This document shows positions 51,651-61,466 of a stretch of DNA of 64,000 nt, in pieces. How positions within the stretch are numbered: position 1 is the stretch's first letter; each line of letters opens with the position of its first letter. The position numbers and the translations under genes are program-made. Source of the stretch: SKHV01 sp963678565 (GTDB lineage: Bacteria; Bacteroidota; Bacteroidia; Bacteroidales; Prolixibacteraceae); contig OY782875.1 in NCBI GenBank assembly GCA_963678565.1, positions 1,116,001 to 1,180,000 of the forward strand. The letters run 5' to 3'. The notes beneath the pieces were generated by a model. The model was not told the origin of the DNA and made no database searches. It saw only the letters and a program-made list of their open reading frames with translations.

Positions 51651-52931
51651 ATGAGAAATAAATTGAAATTAAATCTTCTGTGTTGTTTGCTAGTGTTAAT
51701 TTGCAATAATGTTTTAGCACAAAAATCGGATAAACACACTTATCGCTTGAGGTACGATTATGAATTAGTCGGAGACCATCAGGAAGTAAATGTGGTACCA
51801 GTGCAAATTAAAAGAGAGTTAGGATGGGGCAGAGGGCGTGTTGATAGCGCTAAGTTTAATTATGGTACCTATAAGTTTCAGGTTCGCTCAAAGGCAAGCA
51901 ATCAGCTGCTTTACGAATATGGTTTTTCTCCAATTTTTAAAGAATATCAAACCATTGCCGAAGCCAAAGTTCGAAAACGATCATTTTACAATGCCGCCCT
52001 ATTCCCCGATTTTAAAGAAGACTTAGTAATCGAATTTTTCGATCGAAAGCAAAACAACGAATGGAACTCAATTTATCTCGATTCTATAAACTATGATGAA
52101 TTAGAAATAATTGAAGAGAAAGCATTGGCCTTTGAGGTGGATACCATTCAATGGAATGGTGAATCAGACTCAAAAATTGATTTAGTTTTGTTAGCAGAAG
52201 GCTATCAATCATTTGAAATGGAGAAATTTGCAAAGGATTCAAAAAGAATGATGGATGCATTATTTCAGGCCGCTCCTTTTTCTGAATATCAAGAGCGTTT
52301 TAATGTTTTAGCGGTAAAAATTCCTTCTTTCGAGTCGGGAACCGACCAGCCACTTAAGAGGAGTTATAAAAATACAGCATTAAATAGTTCTTTCAATACT
52401 TTTGGATCTGCACGGTATTTAACAACTTTCGATCTTAAGACAATTTATGACGCTTTAGGCGGAATTACTTTTGATCATTTTTTTGTTTTAGTAAACTCTG
52501 AACGTTATGGAGGTGGCGGTTTTTATAATTACTTGAATTTAACTACGGTCGATAATTTTCAGTCAGAATTTGTTTTCATTCATGAATTCGGTCATGGCTT
52601 TGCCGGATTGGGTGATGAGTATTATACTTCAAGCACCGCTTATGATGATCGATTTTATTTTGAAGAATGTGAGCCTTGGGAACCTAACTTAACCACACTT
52701 TCTGAATTCGATTTGAAATGGCCTCATTTAGTTAACGACAGTATTCCAATTCCAACTCCTCGTGATTCGATATATCAGAATGTTGTGGGAGTTTTCGAAG
52801 GTGGAGGTTATCTCGATAAAGGAGTCTACAGCCCCATGCAGGACTGTTGGATGAATTCTCGAAAAGCAGGCCAATTTTGTCCTGTATGTCGGGAGGCGAT
52901 TGAAGAAGTAATCCTAAACCAATCGAGATAA
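51651..52931 (+). CDS. secreted M64-family metallopeptidase
   Basis: 426 residues from the ATG at 51651, which begins a signal peptide ending in VLAQ; the frame is open back to 51612 but that start would spoil the leader. The IgA-peptidase M64 signature is clear: LVLLAEGYQ, then the zinc site FIHEFGHGFAGLGDEY (HExxH plus the downstream Asp/Glu) and MQDCWMNS with a late CPVCREAI. The N-terminal 150 residues are the M64 N-domain. The natural substrate is unknown; the IgA name reflects one Clostridium enzyme only. Confidence 0.9.
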   Translation: MRNKLKLNLLCCLLVLICNNVLAQKSDKHTYRLRYDYELVGDHQEVNVVPVQIKRELGWGRGRVDSAKFNYGTYKFQVRSKASNQLLYEYGFSPIFKEYQTIAEAKVRKRSFYNAALFPDFKEDLVIEFFDRKQNNEWNSIYLDSINYDELEIIEEKALAFEVDTIQWNGESDSKIDLVLLAEGYQSFEMEKFAKDSKRMMDALFQAAPFSEYQERFNVLAVKIPSFESGTDQPLKRSYKNTALNSSFNTFGSARYLTTFDLKTIYDALGGITFDHFFVLVNSERYGGGGFYNYLNLTTVDNFQSEFVFIHEFGHGFAGLGDEYYTSSTAYDDRFYFEECEPWEPNLTTLSEFDLKWPHLVNDSIPIPTPRDSIYQNVVGVFEGGGYLDKGVYSPMQDCWMNSRKAGQFCPVCREAIEEVILNQSR

Positions 52932-52990
52932 ATCATATCGAAAAACTTTTTCTTTGTTCTTTTGTTTTAATCTTACATAAACTTTCGACT

Positions 52991-53524
52991 ATGCGTACTA
53001 AAATAATCTCAACACTAATTGCAGTATTTATCGTATTAGTGGTTTCAGCTCAAAACGATTCCAAAACAATATATCAGTTTGAAGTTCAGACAATTGATGG
53101 TGCAGACTTTGATTGGTCAACCGTTAAAGGAAAGAAAATATTAGTGGTCAATACTGCTTCCAAATGTGGATTAACGCCACAATATGAGGATCTTGAGAAA
53201 TTGTATAAAGAGTATAAGTCTGAAGATTTCGTGATTCTTGGTTTTCCTGCAAATAACTTTTTAAAGCAAGAACCAGGTAGCGATGAAGAGATTAAAGAGT
53301 TTTGTACAAAAAATTATGGCGTTACTTTTCAAATGATGTCAAAAATATCAGTAAAAGGAAAAGATATTCATCCATTATATAAATGGTTAACCGAATCAAC
53401 TGGTACTGATGTGAAATGGAATTTCCAGAAATTTATGATCAGCGAAAAAGGAATGATTGTTGATTTTGTCCTGCCCAAAGTGAGTCCTTATGATGAAAAA
53501 ATAGTTCGTTGGATTGAAGATTAA
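52991..53524 (+). CDS. exported glutathione-peroxidase-like thiol peroxidase
   Basis: A 177-residue thioredoxin-fold peroxidase with an N-terminal signal peptide (ending near VSAQ). Peroxidatic Cys59 is in NTASKCGLTPQY. In the tetrad, GFPANNF has Ala-Asn where many members have Cys-Asn-Gln-Phe, and the Trp-Asn pair is in VKWNFQKF. The resolving Cys is probably in EEIKEFC. Bacterial members use thioredoxin-like donors. Export to the periplasm is unusual for the family and suggests defence against external peroxides or a lipid-peroxide role. Confidence 0.88.
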   Translation: MRTKIISTLIAVFIVLVVSAQNDSKTIYQFEVQTIDGADFDWSTVKGKKILVVNTASKCGLTPQYEDLEKLYKEYKSEDFVILGFPANNFLKQEPGSDEEIKEFCTKNYGVTFQMMSKISVKGKDIHPLYKWLTESTGTDVKWNFQKFMISEKGMIVDFVLPKVSPYDEKIVRWIED

Positions 53525-53925
53525 AATGTTCATTTATTTTAATTTTTGATTATGATTATTTAAAGTTGATTATTCTAAAACTCCCTCAAAATTGTCTTTT
53601 TAGGCTTTTCCTGTCTTGATTATTGCACTTTCTGACTCTATTGTTTCGATTTAGACAAATAATGATTTTTGTTGGATGAAAAATGAAAAGGGAAAGTAAA
53701 AAAATGATAATCGCTGCCAGAGTTGTAAATCTTATTTTTACAATATCAAAATCTAACTGAACATAAGTGAACTCAAAATCTGACGATCTAAAATGCAAAT
53801 TATTTTTAACTCAGGTGCAATGCTGTGCTTGTTTTTTGCCCAGATTATATTCATTTATTCTTTCAGTTCAGGTTATTTAAGACGAATAATTTATTGAAAC
53901 TTAACCAACGGTTAGAATAAACTAA
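53525..53925. other. intergenic region before the fasciclin-SusCD locus
   Basis: About 400 nt, A+T-rich. The only item is a 34-codon frame at 53793-53897 that would give a small hydrophobic peptide (FNSGAMLCLFFAQIIFIYSF), with no recognisable start signal. The region should carry the promoter of the downstream locus; no clear TAnnTTTG box is seen close to the start. No regulator gene adjoins it. Confidence 0.3.
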
Positions 53926-56553
53926 ATGAATATGAGGAAAAAGTCTTCAAGTTTTTCTGTAGTGTTATTCTTTTTGACATTAGTTGCATTTATAGCATGT
54001 GAAAATGTACAGAAAGAGTATTATAGCAGACCCGAGTGGTTGGAACCACCAATTTATACCCAATTAGAGGATAGTGGCGTTTTTACCAATTACCTGGCTT
54101 TGATAGATAAGGCTAATTTTACTAATCAGTTAAAGGGGGCTGGGTTTTACACAGTATTTGCACCTAATGATGAGGCTTTTGAGGAGTACTTTACAGAGAA
54201 AGGTTATGCTTCAGTTGATGATATTGATTCAATAACAGCAAAAGCTATTGTTGCTTACTCATTGGCTATTTCTCCTGCATCGTACGAACAGATTGATGAT
54301 TATCAAGATGGTTCAGCTTCGGCAACACCTGCCACCCGTAAGGATAAAGCCTTTAAACGCACTACTTATCACTATAAGTGGGTGTATGAAGAAGAGGGTG
54401 CTGATGGTGAAGTACGCAATATAATTGATATAAATTCTTCATCTGGTGCGGTAGGTTCCAATTCACAAACCTTTATGTATGATGATTACAATCAAAAGAA
54501 TATTCCATTCTTTACTTCTGCATATATGGCACAACGTGGGATTTCAGCAACCGATTATAATTACTTCTATCCAAACACTGAGTTGACCGACTTTAATGTG
54601 GTTGATGCGCAGGTTATTAGAAAAAATAAATATGCTGAGAATGGAATTATTCATGTCGTCGATAAAGTAATTGAACCTTTAAAAAACCTAGAAGAAATTT
54701 TAGCTGAAACGGATTCTTGTTCAGAATTTAAAAATTTGCTTGATAAATATATTGTAGAGCATTGGTATGCTGGAGAGTACTTTCAATTGAAGTACGAACA
54801 GTCGTCAGGGGTTCGAAAAGATATAAGCATTAAGTACTATGCAGGCGCAAGTATCAATCTAAACTGTGAAAATTACTTAACTTATCCATCAGCTTCAAAA
54901 CAAATGGATGCTCAAACAGAAGGTTATTCATTATTTGCTCCAACGAACGAAGCAATGGAGGAATTCTATACAGAGAAATTCTTTAAACATGGTTACACTT
55001 CATTAGATTCTATGCCAAAGTATATTATAGATGAATTTGTGAATGCACACATGTATCCAGTTACGGTTTGGCCAACTCGGTTTAATATCACTACAAACCC
55101 CTATGGTGAGTTTCCTTCATTTGACCCTTATTCCGATGTTGAGAAATCGGAATTTGGTAGTAATGGTGTTTTCTACGCCGTTAATAATGTTCAAGAAACA
55201 TATGCATTTAGTACGGTTTTAGCCGATATTCTTTTAAATCCTGACTATACCTTAATGTATCAGGCGTTGCTAAATGTTGAACTTACTGATCATTTAAAAA
55301 GTCCTAATGCAAAATTCTTACTGTTCTTAATTTCTAATGAGCAGTTTGAAGAAGCAGGATTAATTTACAACACTACAAGCGGTGCATGGGAATTTACTGA
55401 AGATGAAAATCGTCCTGATCTTGGATCTAGTGCAACAAGCGCTTTAACACGTTTATTGAGTTTACATATTGTAATGCTTAATGGGGATGAAGAATATGAC
55501 TTAACTTCAATTGAAGGTGGTGTAATTAGAACTTTTAATGACGAGTATATACGTTATTATAGAGGAACCGTTTACGGAAGTGGAAATGATCCTCGTAAAC
55601 GACCACGTTGGATGGGAACAGTAGATAGTGATGCAATTAATGGTACTTCTAATACCTTATCAAGTGCGATTCTATATTCAAATGGCAATATTGGTGAGGT
55701 ACTTTCAGTTTCTTCTCGTGATGCTGATTATAAAGCAACTCAAATGAAAGCATATCTTCAAAAGATTGCGTCAGCAACTTATCTTGATGATGATGGGGTT
55801 CCAACTTATGTAGCCAATTGTGTTTATAATAATACTGCAGAAGCAATTAAAGATGTTTCAAATAATGAGTCAATTACCGTTTTCTTACCTAGCGACAAAG
55901 CATTGGAGAAAGCAGTTGCAGATGGTGTTTTAAAGCCTATTGGGGATTTTGCAAACGGAACATTAGGGCCGGATGTACTGGTCGCCGATAATCAAGCGTT
56001 AGAGAACTTCTTAAAATATCATATCATTAAATCGAATGTTGTTGTTGGCGATCCTTTAGATAATTACTTAACGACTTATCGCAAATTAGATGATGGTACT
56101 TATGCAAGAATACATGTAATCGGTAACGATGAAGATGGAACCTTGCAAGTTGAGGATAGCGAAGGGAAAATTGCAAATGTGGTAACTAAGTCAGTTGCTT
56201 CCTTTAATATATTGGGTAACAGAGCAATTGTGCATGTTATCGATAACTATTTGAATTACAATTCTGCTCCTGAGGCCGTAGACGATAGCTATGTTTTTAA
56301 TGTAAGCAATGCTTTTGATTTTTCTGGTGCTGTTTTAGAGAATGATGTTGATTTAGAAAACGATGCTCTTACTGCTATTCTGGTTGATGATGTTGTAAAT
56401 GGAACGCTCTCTTTTAATTCGAATGGAACATTTACTTACACCCACGATGCTTCAGCTAATACAAGTGATTCGTTCACTTATAAGATTAGTGATGGAAGTT
56501 TTGAAAGTAATATAGCAACCGTTGACATAACAATAACAGACGAAACAGAATAA
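53926..56553 (+). CDS. multi-fasciclin (FAS1) lipoprotein with cadherin-like C-terminal domain
   Basis: An 875-residue lipoprotein (lipobox FIAC, Cys25). FAS1 repeats can be seen from the paired motifs FTVFAPNDEAF... and GIIHVVDKVI: about 40-255, 258-430 (YSLFAPTNEAM), a weaker one at 430-610, and about 630-775 (ITVFLPSDKAL, AIVHVIDNYL). Residues 775-875 form a cadherin-like/VCBS-type module (PEAVDDSY, VLENDVD, GTFTYTHDAS, DSFTYKISDG). It lies 13 nt before SusC, so it is the first gene of this operon. FAS1 domains bind glycans or proteins at cell surfaces; the exact role is unknown. Confidence 0.88.
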   Translation: MNMRKKSSSFSVVLFFLTLVAFIACENVQKEYYSRPEWLEPPIYTQLEDSGVFTNYLALIDKANFTNQLKGAGFYTVFAPNDEAFEEYFTEKGYASVDDIDSITAKAIVAYSLAISPASYEQIDDYQDGSASATPATRKDKAFKRTTYHYKWVYEEEGADGEVRNIIDINSSSGAVGSNSQTFMYDDYNQKNIPFFTSAYMAQRGISATDYNYFYPNTELTDFNVVDAQVIRKNKYAENGIIHVVDKVIEPLKNLEEILAETDSCSEFKNLLDKYIVEHWYAGEYFQLKYEQSSGVRKDISIKYYAGASINLNCENYLTYPSASKQMDAQTEGYSLFAPTNEAMEEFYTEKFFKHGYTSLDSMPKYIIDEFVNAHMYPVTVWPTRFNITTNPYGEFPSFDPYSDVEKSEFGSNGVFYAVNNVQETYAFSTVLADILLNPDYTLMYQALLNVELTDHLKSPNAKFLLFLISNEQFEEAGLIYNTTSGAWEFTEDENRPDLGSSATSALTRLLSLHIVMLNGDEEYDLTSIEGGVIRTFNDEYIRYYRGTVYGSGNDPRKRPRWMGTVDSDAINGTSNTLSSAILYSNGNIGEVLSVSSRDADYKATQMKAYLQKIASATYLDDDGVPTYVANCVYNNTAEAIKDVSNNESITVFLPSDKALEKAVADGVLKPIGDFANGTLGPDVLVADNQALENFLKYHIIKSNVVVGDPLDNYLTTYRKLDDGTYARIHVIGNDEDGTLQVEDSEGKIANVVTKSVASFNILGNRAIVHVIDNYLNYNSAPEAVDDSYVFNVSNAFDFSGAVLENDVDLENDALTAILVDDVVNGTLSFNSNGTFTYTHDASANTSDSFTYKISDGSFESNIATVDITITDETE

Positions 56554-56566
56554 AACCTAATTAAAA

Positions 56567-59500
56567 ATGAATAAGATAAAAAATATCATAATCGTTCTAC
56601 AGCTTATCTTTCTGTCGGTTTCTGTTTTTGGACAAGAAGAAAAAGTAGTCTACGGTACAGTAACCGATGGCAAAGAAACTTTGCCAGGTGTAACCGTACT
56701 CGAGATTGATAAGAACAACCGTATTATTGATGGTGTAACTACCAATATGGACGGTGACTATGTAATTAAATTAACTAATAATGAAAATCGATTGAAATTC
56801 ACTTTCGTTGGTTTTAAAGAAAAAATAGTTGAACCAACATCAGATATTCTAAATGTTGTATTAGTTGAGGAATCTATTGCTTTAGAGGGCGTTAATGTTC
56901 AAGCTCGACGAAAAACGAGTCTGGGATTTCTGAATATTGATGACCGAGATTTAGCTTCTCCAGTTCAAAAAATTTCAGCTGAAGTGTTTGACGATGTTCA
57001 GGCTTCTTCAATTGATGAGGCGCTACAAGGAAGACTTTCAGGGGTAGATATTACTTCTAATTCTGGAGATCCCGGGGCAGGTATGTCGATCCGTATTCGT
57101 GGGGTAAGTACTTTATCTGCGAATTCACAGCCTTTAATTGTTGTAGATAAAATTCCTTACGAAACTAATATCGATGCCGACTTTAACTTTGCCACGGCCA
57201 ACGAAGAAGGTTATTCGCAAATGTTGAATATTCCGGTTGATGATATCAAAGAGATTACGGTTTTAAAAGATGCTTCTTCAACGGCAATGTGGGGAACCAA
57301 AGCCGCGAATGGTGTTTTAATGATTACAACAAAGCGTGGTGGTAAAGCGCGTAAACCAACCATTACCTTAAACTATCGTGGAACGCATTCATTTAGTCCT
57401 GATCATATTCCGATGTTGAATGGGGATCAGTATTCTACTTTAATCCAAGAAGAATGGTTAAATGCAAATAATTATCCACTACCAACCTCGATCTATAAAG
57501 AGTTCCTGTCTTCTCCCGACGATCCATATTATTATTATAATTATAGTAATAATACTGATTGGGTAGATGCGCTTACACAAGATGGTACCGCTCAAACAGT
57601 TGACTTTTCGATTACCGGTGGTGGTAGTAAAGCTGCCTATCGTTTTTCTGCCAACTATTTAGATCAGTTGGGGACAACAGTTGGAACAGACTTTAGTCGG
57701 ATTACTTCTCGTTTGAATCTTGACTATTCTATTTCTGATAAGTTGAAAATGAGAGCTGACTTTACATTTTCAAATAGTACACGTAATTCTAATTATACAG
57801 ATGTTCGTGGCGTAGCGTATAGGAAGATGCCGAACATGTCTATTTATGAGTACGATGCTTATGGCGAATTAACTGGAAACTATTTTTCACCAGTGCGAAA
57901 TGCACAAGGTGAATTTAGTTTTGATAGCAAAGGGAAGGTTAATGGCACATACAATCCTGTGGCAATGGCTAATGATGCAATTAATAGATCGAGTGGAAAT
58001 CGAGTAACTTCAAAATATTCATTGTATTACGATATTATTCCTGGACTTAGATATTCTTTAGATTTGTCATTTGATGTAAATACAACTAAAAACACGAATT
58101 TTTTGCCTCAATCGGCAACAGGGCAAGAATGGATTAGTCAAGATGTGAACAAACCATATAATTATGATTCAGATTCTTATTATATCTATTCACGAAATAT
58201 GATTACTTATTCAAAGAAATTTGGTGAGGATCATGATTTCAATGCAGTAGCTAACTGGACTACTTATGAATCGATTGGCGATGCATTTAAGATTACAACA
58301 GCAAACACTGCTTCTAAATATTTAACTGACCCTTCTTCTCCTTCAAAACTTAAAGAAAGTGGCTTAGGTGTAAATTCCTCTTTGAGTAAAGGACGAAGTA
58401 TTGGTGCTACCGGAATGGTTAGTTATAAATACAAAGACAAGTATATCTCAACTGTCGGTCTTCGAATGGAAGGAAACTCTAAGTTTGATGAAAATAACCG
58501 TTATTTCTATTTTCCTAGTTTAACAATGGCTTGGCGTTTGTCTGGAGAAGAATTTATGCGCTCTACCGGACATTGGTTAAATGACTTACGATTACGTGCC
58601 AGCTTTGGACAAACAGGAAACCCTCCTAGCAAAGAAGGATTGTTCTATAGCGATGTAGAATCATTCTCTTATGGATATATTGGAAACAGTGCTGTTTATC
58701 CTGCATCGATGACCCTTCAAAGATTAAAATGGGAGTCGGTTGTAAATACCAACTACGGAGTTACCGTTGACATGTTTGATGGAAGAATATATGCTGAGTT
58801 TGATTATTATTTGAACAAAACAGATGATATGTTTGGATATAATCAACCAGTTCAATCTAGTTCTGGGTATTCTAAAAGTCAAATTGTAAATATGGGAGCC
58901 ATGGATAATGTTGGTTGGGATTTCTCAATTAATACTTTTCCTGTTCAACAAAAAGATTACTCCATCTCGTTTAATTTTAATATCGCACGTAACTACAATG
59001 TTTTACGACGTTTAACCGATGATTACTCAACTGAAAGTACCTTGACTATCGGGAATGGTGAATTCAAAAATGTATCAGCAATAGGAAATCCTGCGGGATC
59101 CTTTTATGGATATAATTTCGAAGGCGTTTATTTAAATGAAGACGACTTACTTGCAAAAGATGCAAATGGCAATTTAATTCTCGATCCTAATGGAAAAACC
59201 ATTCGCATGATGTATGATTACAATGGTTCGTCACGATATATGTTCGAAGTTGGTGATGCCAAATATGAAGATCGAAACCATGATGGTAATATCGATGCAA
59301 ATGACGTTACTTATCTGGGGAATGCAAATCCATTATTTACTGGTGGATTTGGATCAAATCTAAGATATAAGAATTGGTCGTTTAACTATTTCTTCTATTT
59401 CCGTTATGGTAACTCAATTATAAACCGTACAAAAATGTATGGGGAAGCAATGAATAATTTCGCTAACCAATTAGCATCAACATTAAAACGTTGGAGAAAA

Positions 59501-59860
59501 CCAGGTGATGGTTTTGATGCTAATGGAAACCGAATTGATGATATCCTTCCTCGCGCATTATATAAAACGGGTTACAACTACGCCGGGTCTTCGCGCTTTG
59601 TTGAAGATGGATCGTTTTTACGACTTAAGTATGTAACCTTATCCTATAAATTCCCAAAAGATTTTTGTAACAGACTTGGGGTGTCTAAAATAAGATCTTC
59701 GGTAACTGCAAACAATTTGTTCACATTTACAAATTATAGTGGTCAAGATCCTGAGATTAACATTAATAGTAGTGATGCTGTAATTTATACAGTTGGTTAC
59801 GATGATTCAAAAACTCCTCGTGCCCGTGAAATAACTCTTGTACTTTCAGTTACATTCTAA
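56567..59860 (+). CDS. SusC/RagA-family TonB-dependent transporter (fasciclin locus)
   Basis: A 1097-residue outer-membrane transporter. The signal peptide ends in VFGQ; a carboxypeptidase-D-like domain (VVYGTVTDGKETLPGVTV) follows, then a plug with IRIRGVSTLS, VVDKIPYE, ITVLKDASSTAMWGTKAANG, and a barrel ending in LVLSVTF with terminal Phe. VVDKIP instead of the usual VVDGVP is a small oddity. The segment between the CPD domain and the plug is longer than in the other SusC here. It pairs with the SusD 17 nt downstream; the cargo is unknown, as no glycanase lies nearby. Confidence 0.94.
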   Translation: MNKIKNIIIVLQLIFLSVSVFGQEEKVVYGTVTDGKETLPGVTVLEIDKNNRIIDGVTTNMDGDYVIKLTNNENRLKFTFVGFKEKIVEPTSDILNVVLVEESIALEGVNVQARRKTSLGFLNIDDRDLASPVQKISAEVFDDVQASSIDEALQGRLSGVDITSNSGDPGAGMSIRIRGVSTLSANSQPLIVVDKIPYETNIDADFNFATANEEGYSQMLNIPVDDIKEITVLKDASSTAMWGTKAANGVLMITTKRGGKARKPTITLNYRGTHSFSPDHIPMLNGDQYSTLIQEEWLNANNYPLPTSIYKEFLSSPDDPYYYYNYSNNTDWVDALTQDGTAQTVDFSITGGGSKAAYRFSANYLDQLGTTVGTDFSRITSRLNLDYSISDKLKMRADFTFSNSTRNSNYTDVRGVAYRKMPNMSIYEYDAYGELTGNYFSPVRNAQGEFSFDSKGKVNGTYNPVAMANDAINRSSGNRVTSKYSLYYDIIPGLRYSLDLSFDVNTTKNTNFLPQSATGQEWISQDVNKPYNYDSDSYYIYSRNMITYSKKFGEDHDFNAVANWTTYESIGDAFKITTANTASKYLTDPSSPSKLKESGLGVNSSLSKGRSIGATGMVSYKYKDKYISTVGLRMEGNSKFDENNRYFYFPSLTMAWRLSGEEFMRSTGHWLNDLRLRASFGQTGNPPSKEGLFYSDVESFSYGYIGNSAVYPASMTLQRLKWESVVNTNYGVTVDMFDGRIYAEFDYYLNKTDDMFGYNQPVQSSSGYSKSQIVNMGAMDNVGWDFSINTFPVQQKDYSISFNFNIARNYNVLRRLTDDYSTESTLTIGNGEFKNVSAIGNPAGSFYGYNFEGVYLNEDDLLAKDANGNLILDPNGKTIRMMYDYNGSSRYMFEVGDAKYEDRNHDGNIDANDVTYLGNANPLFTGGFGSNLRYKNWSFNYFFYFRYGNSIINRTKMYGEAMNNFANQLASTLKRWRKPGDGFDANGNRIDDILPRALYKTGYNYAGSSRFVEDGSFLRLKYVTLSYKFPKDFCNRLGVSKIRSSVTANNLFTFTNYSGQDPEININSSDAVIYTVGYDDSKTPRAREITLVLSVTF

Positions 59861-59877
59861 AATTTGGAGGAAAGTAT

Positions 59878-61437
59878 ATGAAAGCAACAAAAATAAGATA
59901 TCAAGGAATGAAAAAGATAAAATATATCATTGTTACAATTCTTACGGTAGCCGTTTTTTCTTCGTGTAACGACTGGTTGTATTTGGAACCTGAAGATGGA
60001 ATTATTAGTCAAGAGTATTGGCAATCAGAATCAGATCTATTTAATGGATTGATGGGATGTTATGCTTCAATGCTAGGAGATGTTTCTCAAAAAATGTTCT
60101 TGTGGGGCGAAATGAGAGCCGATTTTTTAGAACCTTATACTGGATCAAATTCTAGTTTTAATATGCTCGCTCAAGGAGATATCGAACCCAATAACGCGTT
60201 TTGTAACTGGGGATCGCTTTATACCACTATTAATTATTGTAATACGGTTTTAGCTAAAGCTGATGGAATATTAAAACTAGATGATTCGTTCACCGAGGAT
60301 GAATTAAAACAGTACAAAGCCGAAGCACATGCAATTCGTGGATTAATGTACTTCTACCTTACTCGTGTATATCGAGATGTTCCGATTGTGTTACAACCTT
60401 CTGAGTCAGATTTACAGGAATATACAATTCCAAAGTCGAATTATGAAGATGTTTGGGCTCAAATCGAGCGTGACCTATTACAAGCTTTAGATTATGATAT
60501 TAAGTATACTTACAATACAACACAACAAGAAGATAAAGGACGAATTACTGCATACACAGTTTATGCAATTTTGGCCGACTTTTATTTGTGGACTGAACAA
60601 TATGATAAAAGTGTAGAATATTCCAATTTGATTATCAATTCAGGTAAATTTTGGTTAATTAATGGCGATATGGAATGGTTTGAAAAATTGTATGAAACTG
60701 AAAACAGTCATGAATCAATTTTTGAACTACAATTCGATGAAGATATTGCAAACCCTATGTATTCAATGTGTATTACTAAGCAAGAATATAGAGCTCGACC
60801 TGATATAATGGAAAACTTTTGGCCGACCGATGATTTACTTCCACATGCTGATAGTGCCGATATACGTTCAGATAGAGGATCTTATATTTCAAGTTCAAAT
60901 TACCTGATTTATAAGTTTTATGGAAAAACTCGTTATTCAAGGCGTTCAAATACCCTTCAGGAAACTGATTTTAATTGGATTGTTTATCGTTATGCCGATG
61001 TGCTTTTAATGAAAGCAGAAGCCATGGCAGCTCAATTGGAAGTTGGAGATGAAGCAAAAGCAGCAGAAATACTAGCACTAATTCGCAAAGTTCGAAAAAG
61101 AGCAAATGCATCTGAAATTACAGATGAAGGAGAACCCGATACAAGATATGGCTTGCTAAATTACATTTTGAATGAGCGTGCTCGTGAATTTGCATTTGAA
61201 GGGAAAAGATGGTTTGATGTACTGCGTAATGCTAAAAGAACAGATACTCAGGGTAACGCTTATAGTCAGCTCAGTATAATAGAATTGATGTATGAATCTT
61301 TTATTAGTGCTGATAAATTGAGTGCAATCAAAAGTAAAGTGAATTATCAGGATGGCTATTTCCTGTATCTACCAATTCCTGAATCTGATGTATTGCATAG
61401 TAACGGAGTATTAGAACAAAATCCATTCTACGAATAA
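59878..61437 (+). CDS. SusD/RagB-family lipoprotein (fasciclin locus)
   Basis: A 519-residue SusD-like protein. Lipobox FSSC follows a hydrophobic stretch, then LYLEPEDGIISQEYW, the TPR-helix motif IRGLMYFYLTRVYRDVPIV, and the C-terminal LNERAREFAFEGKRWFDVLR typical of the family. Two starts are possible: ATG 59878, which has GGAGG at 59866-59870 with a 7-nt spacer, and ATG 59908, which gives the more standard lipoprotein leader. I keep 59878 because of the strong ribosome-binding site. It would bind the ligand and lid the SusC transporter. Confidence 0.92.
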   Translation: MKATKIRYQGMKKIKYIIVTILTVAVFSSCNDWLYLEPEDGIISQEYWQSESDLFNGLMGCYASMLGDVSQKMFLWGEMRADFLEPYTGSNSSFNMLAQGDIEPNNAFCNWGSLYTTINYCNTVLAKADGILKLDDSFTEDELKQYKAEAHAIRGLMYFYLTRVYRDVPIVLQPSESDLQEYTIPKSNYEDVWAQIERDLLQALDYDIKYTYNTTQQEDKGRITAYTVYAILADFYLWTEQYDKSVEYSNLIINSGKFWLINGDMEWFEKLYETENSHESIFELQFDEDIANPMYSMCITKQEYRARPDIMENFWPTDDLLPHADSADIRSDRGSYISSSNYLIYKFYGKTRYSRRSNTLQETDFNWIVYRYADVLLMKAEAMAAQLEVGDEAKAAEILALIRKVRKRANASEITDEGEPDTRYGLLNYILNERAREFAFEGKRWFDVLRNAKRTDTQGNAYSQLSIIELMYESFISADKLSAIKSKVNYQDGYFLYLPIPESDVLHSNGVLEQNPFYE

Positions 61438-61466
61438 TTAACTAATTGCAGAAAAAATATTAAAAT

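Noticed and set aside
53586..53798. 70-codon minus-strand frame between the peroxidase and the fasciclin gene
   Set aside because: Composition is low-complexity and no start context, motif or neighbour supports it.
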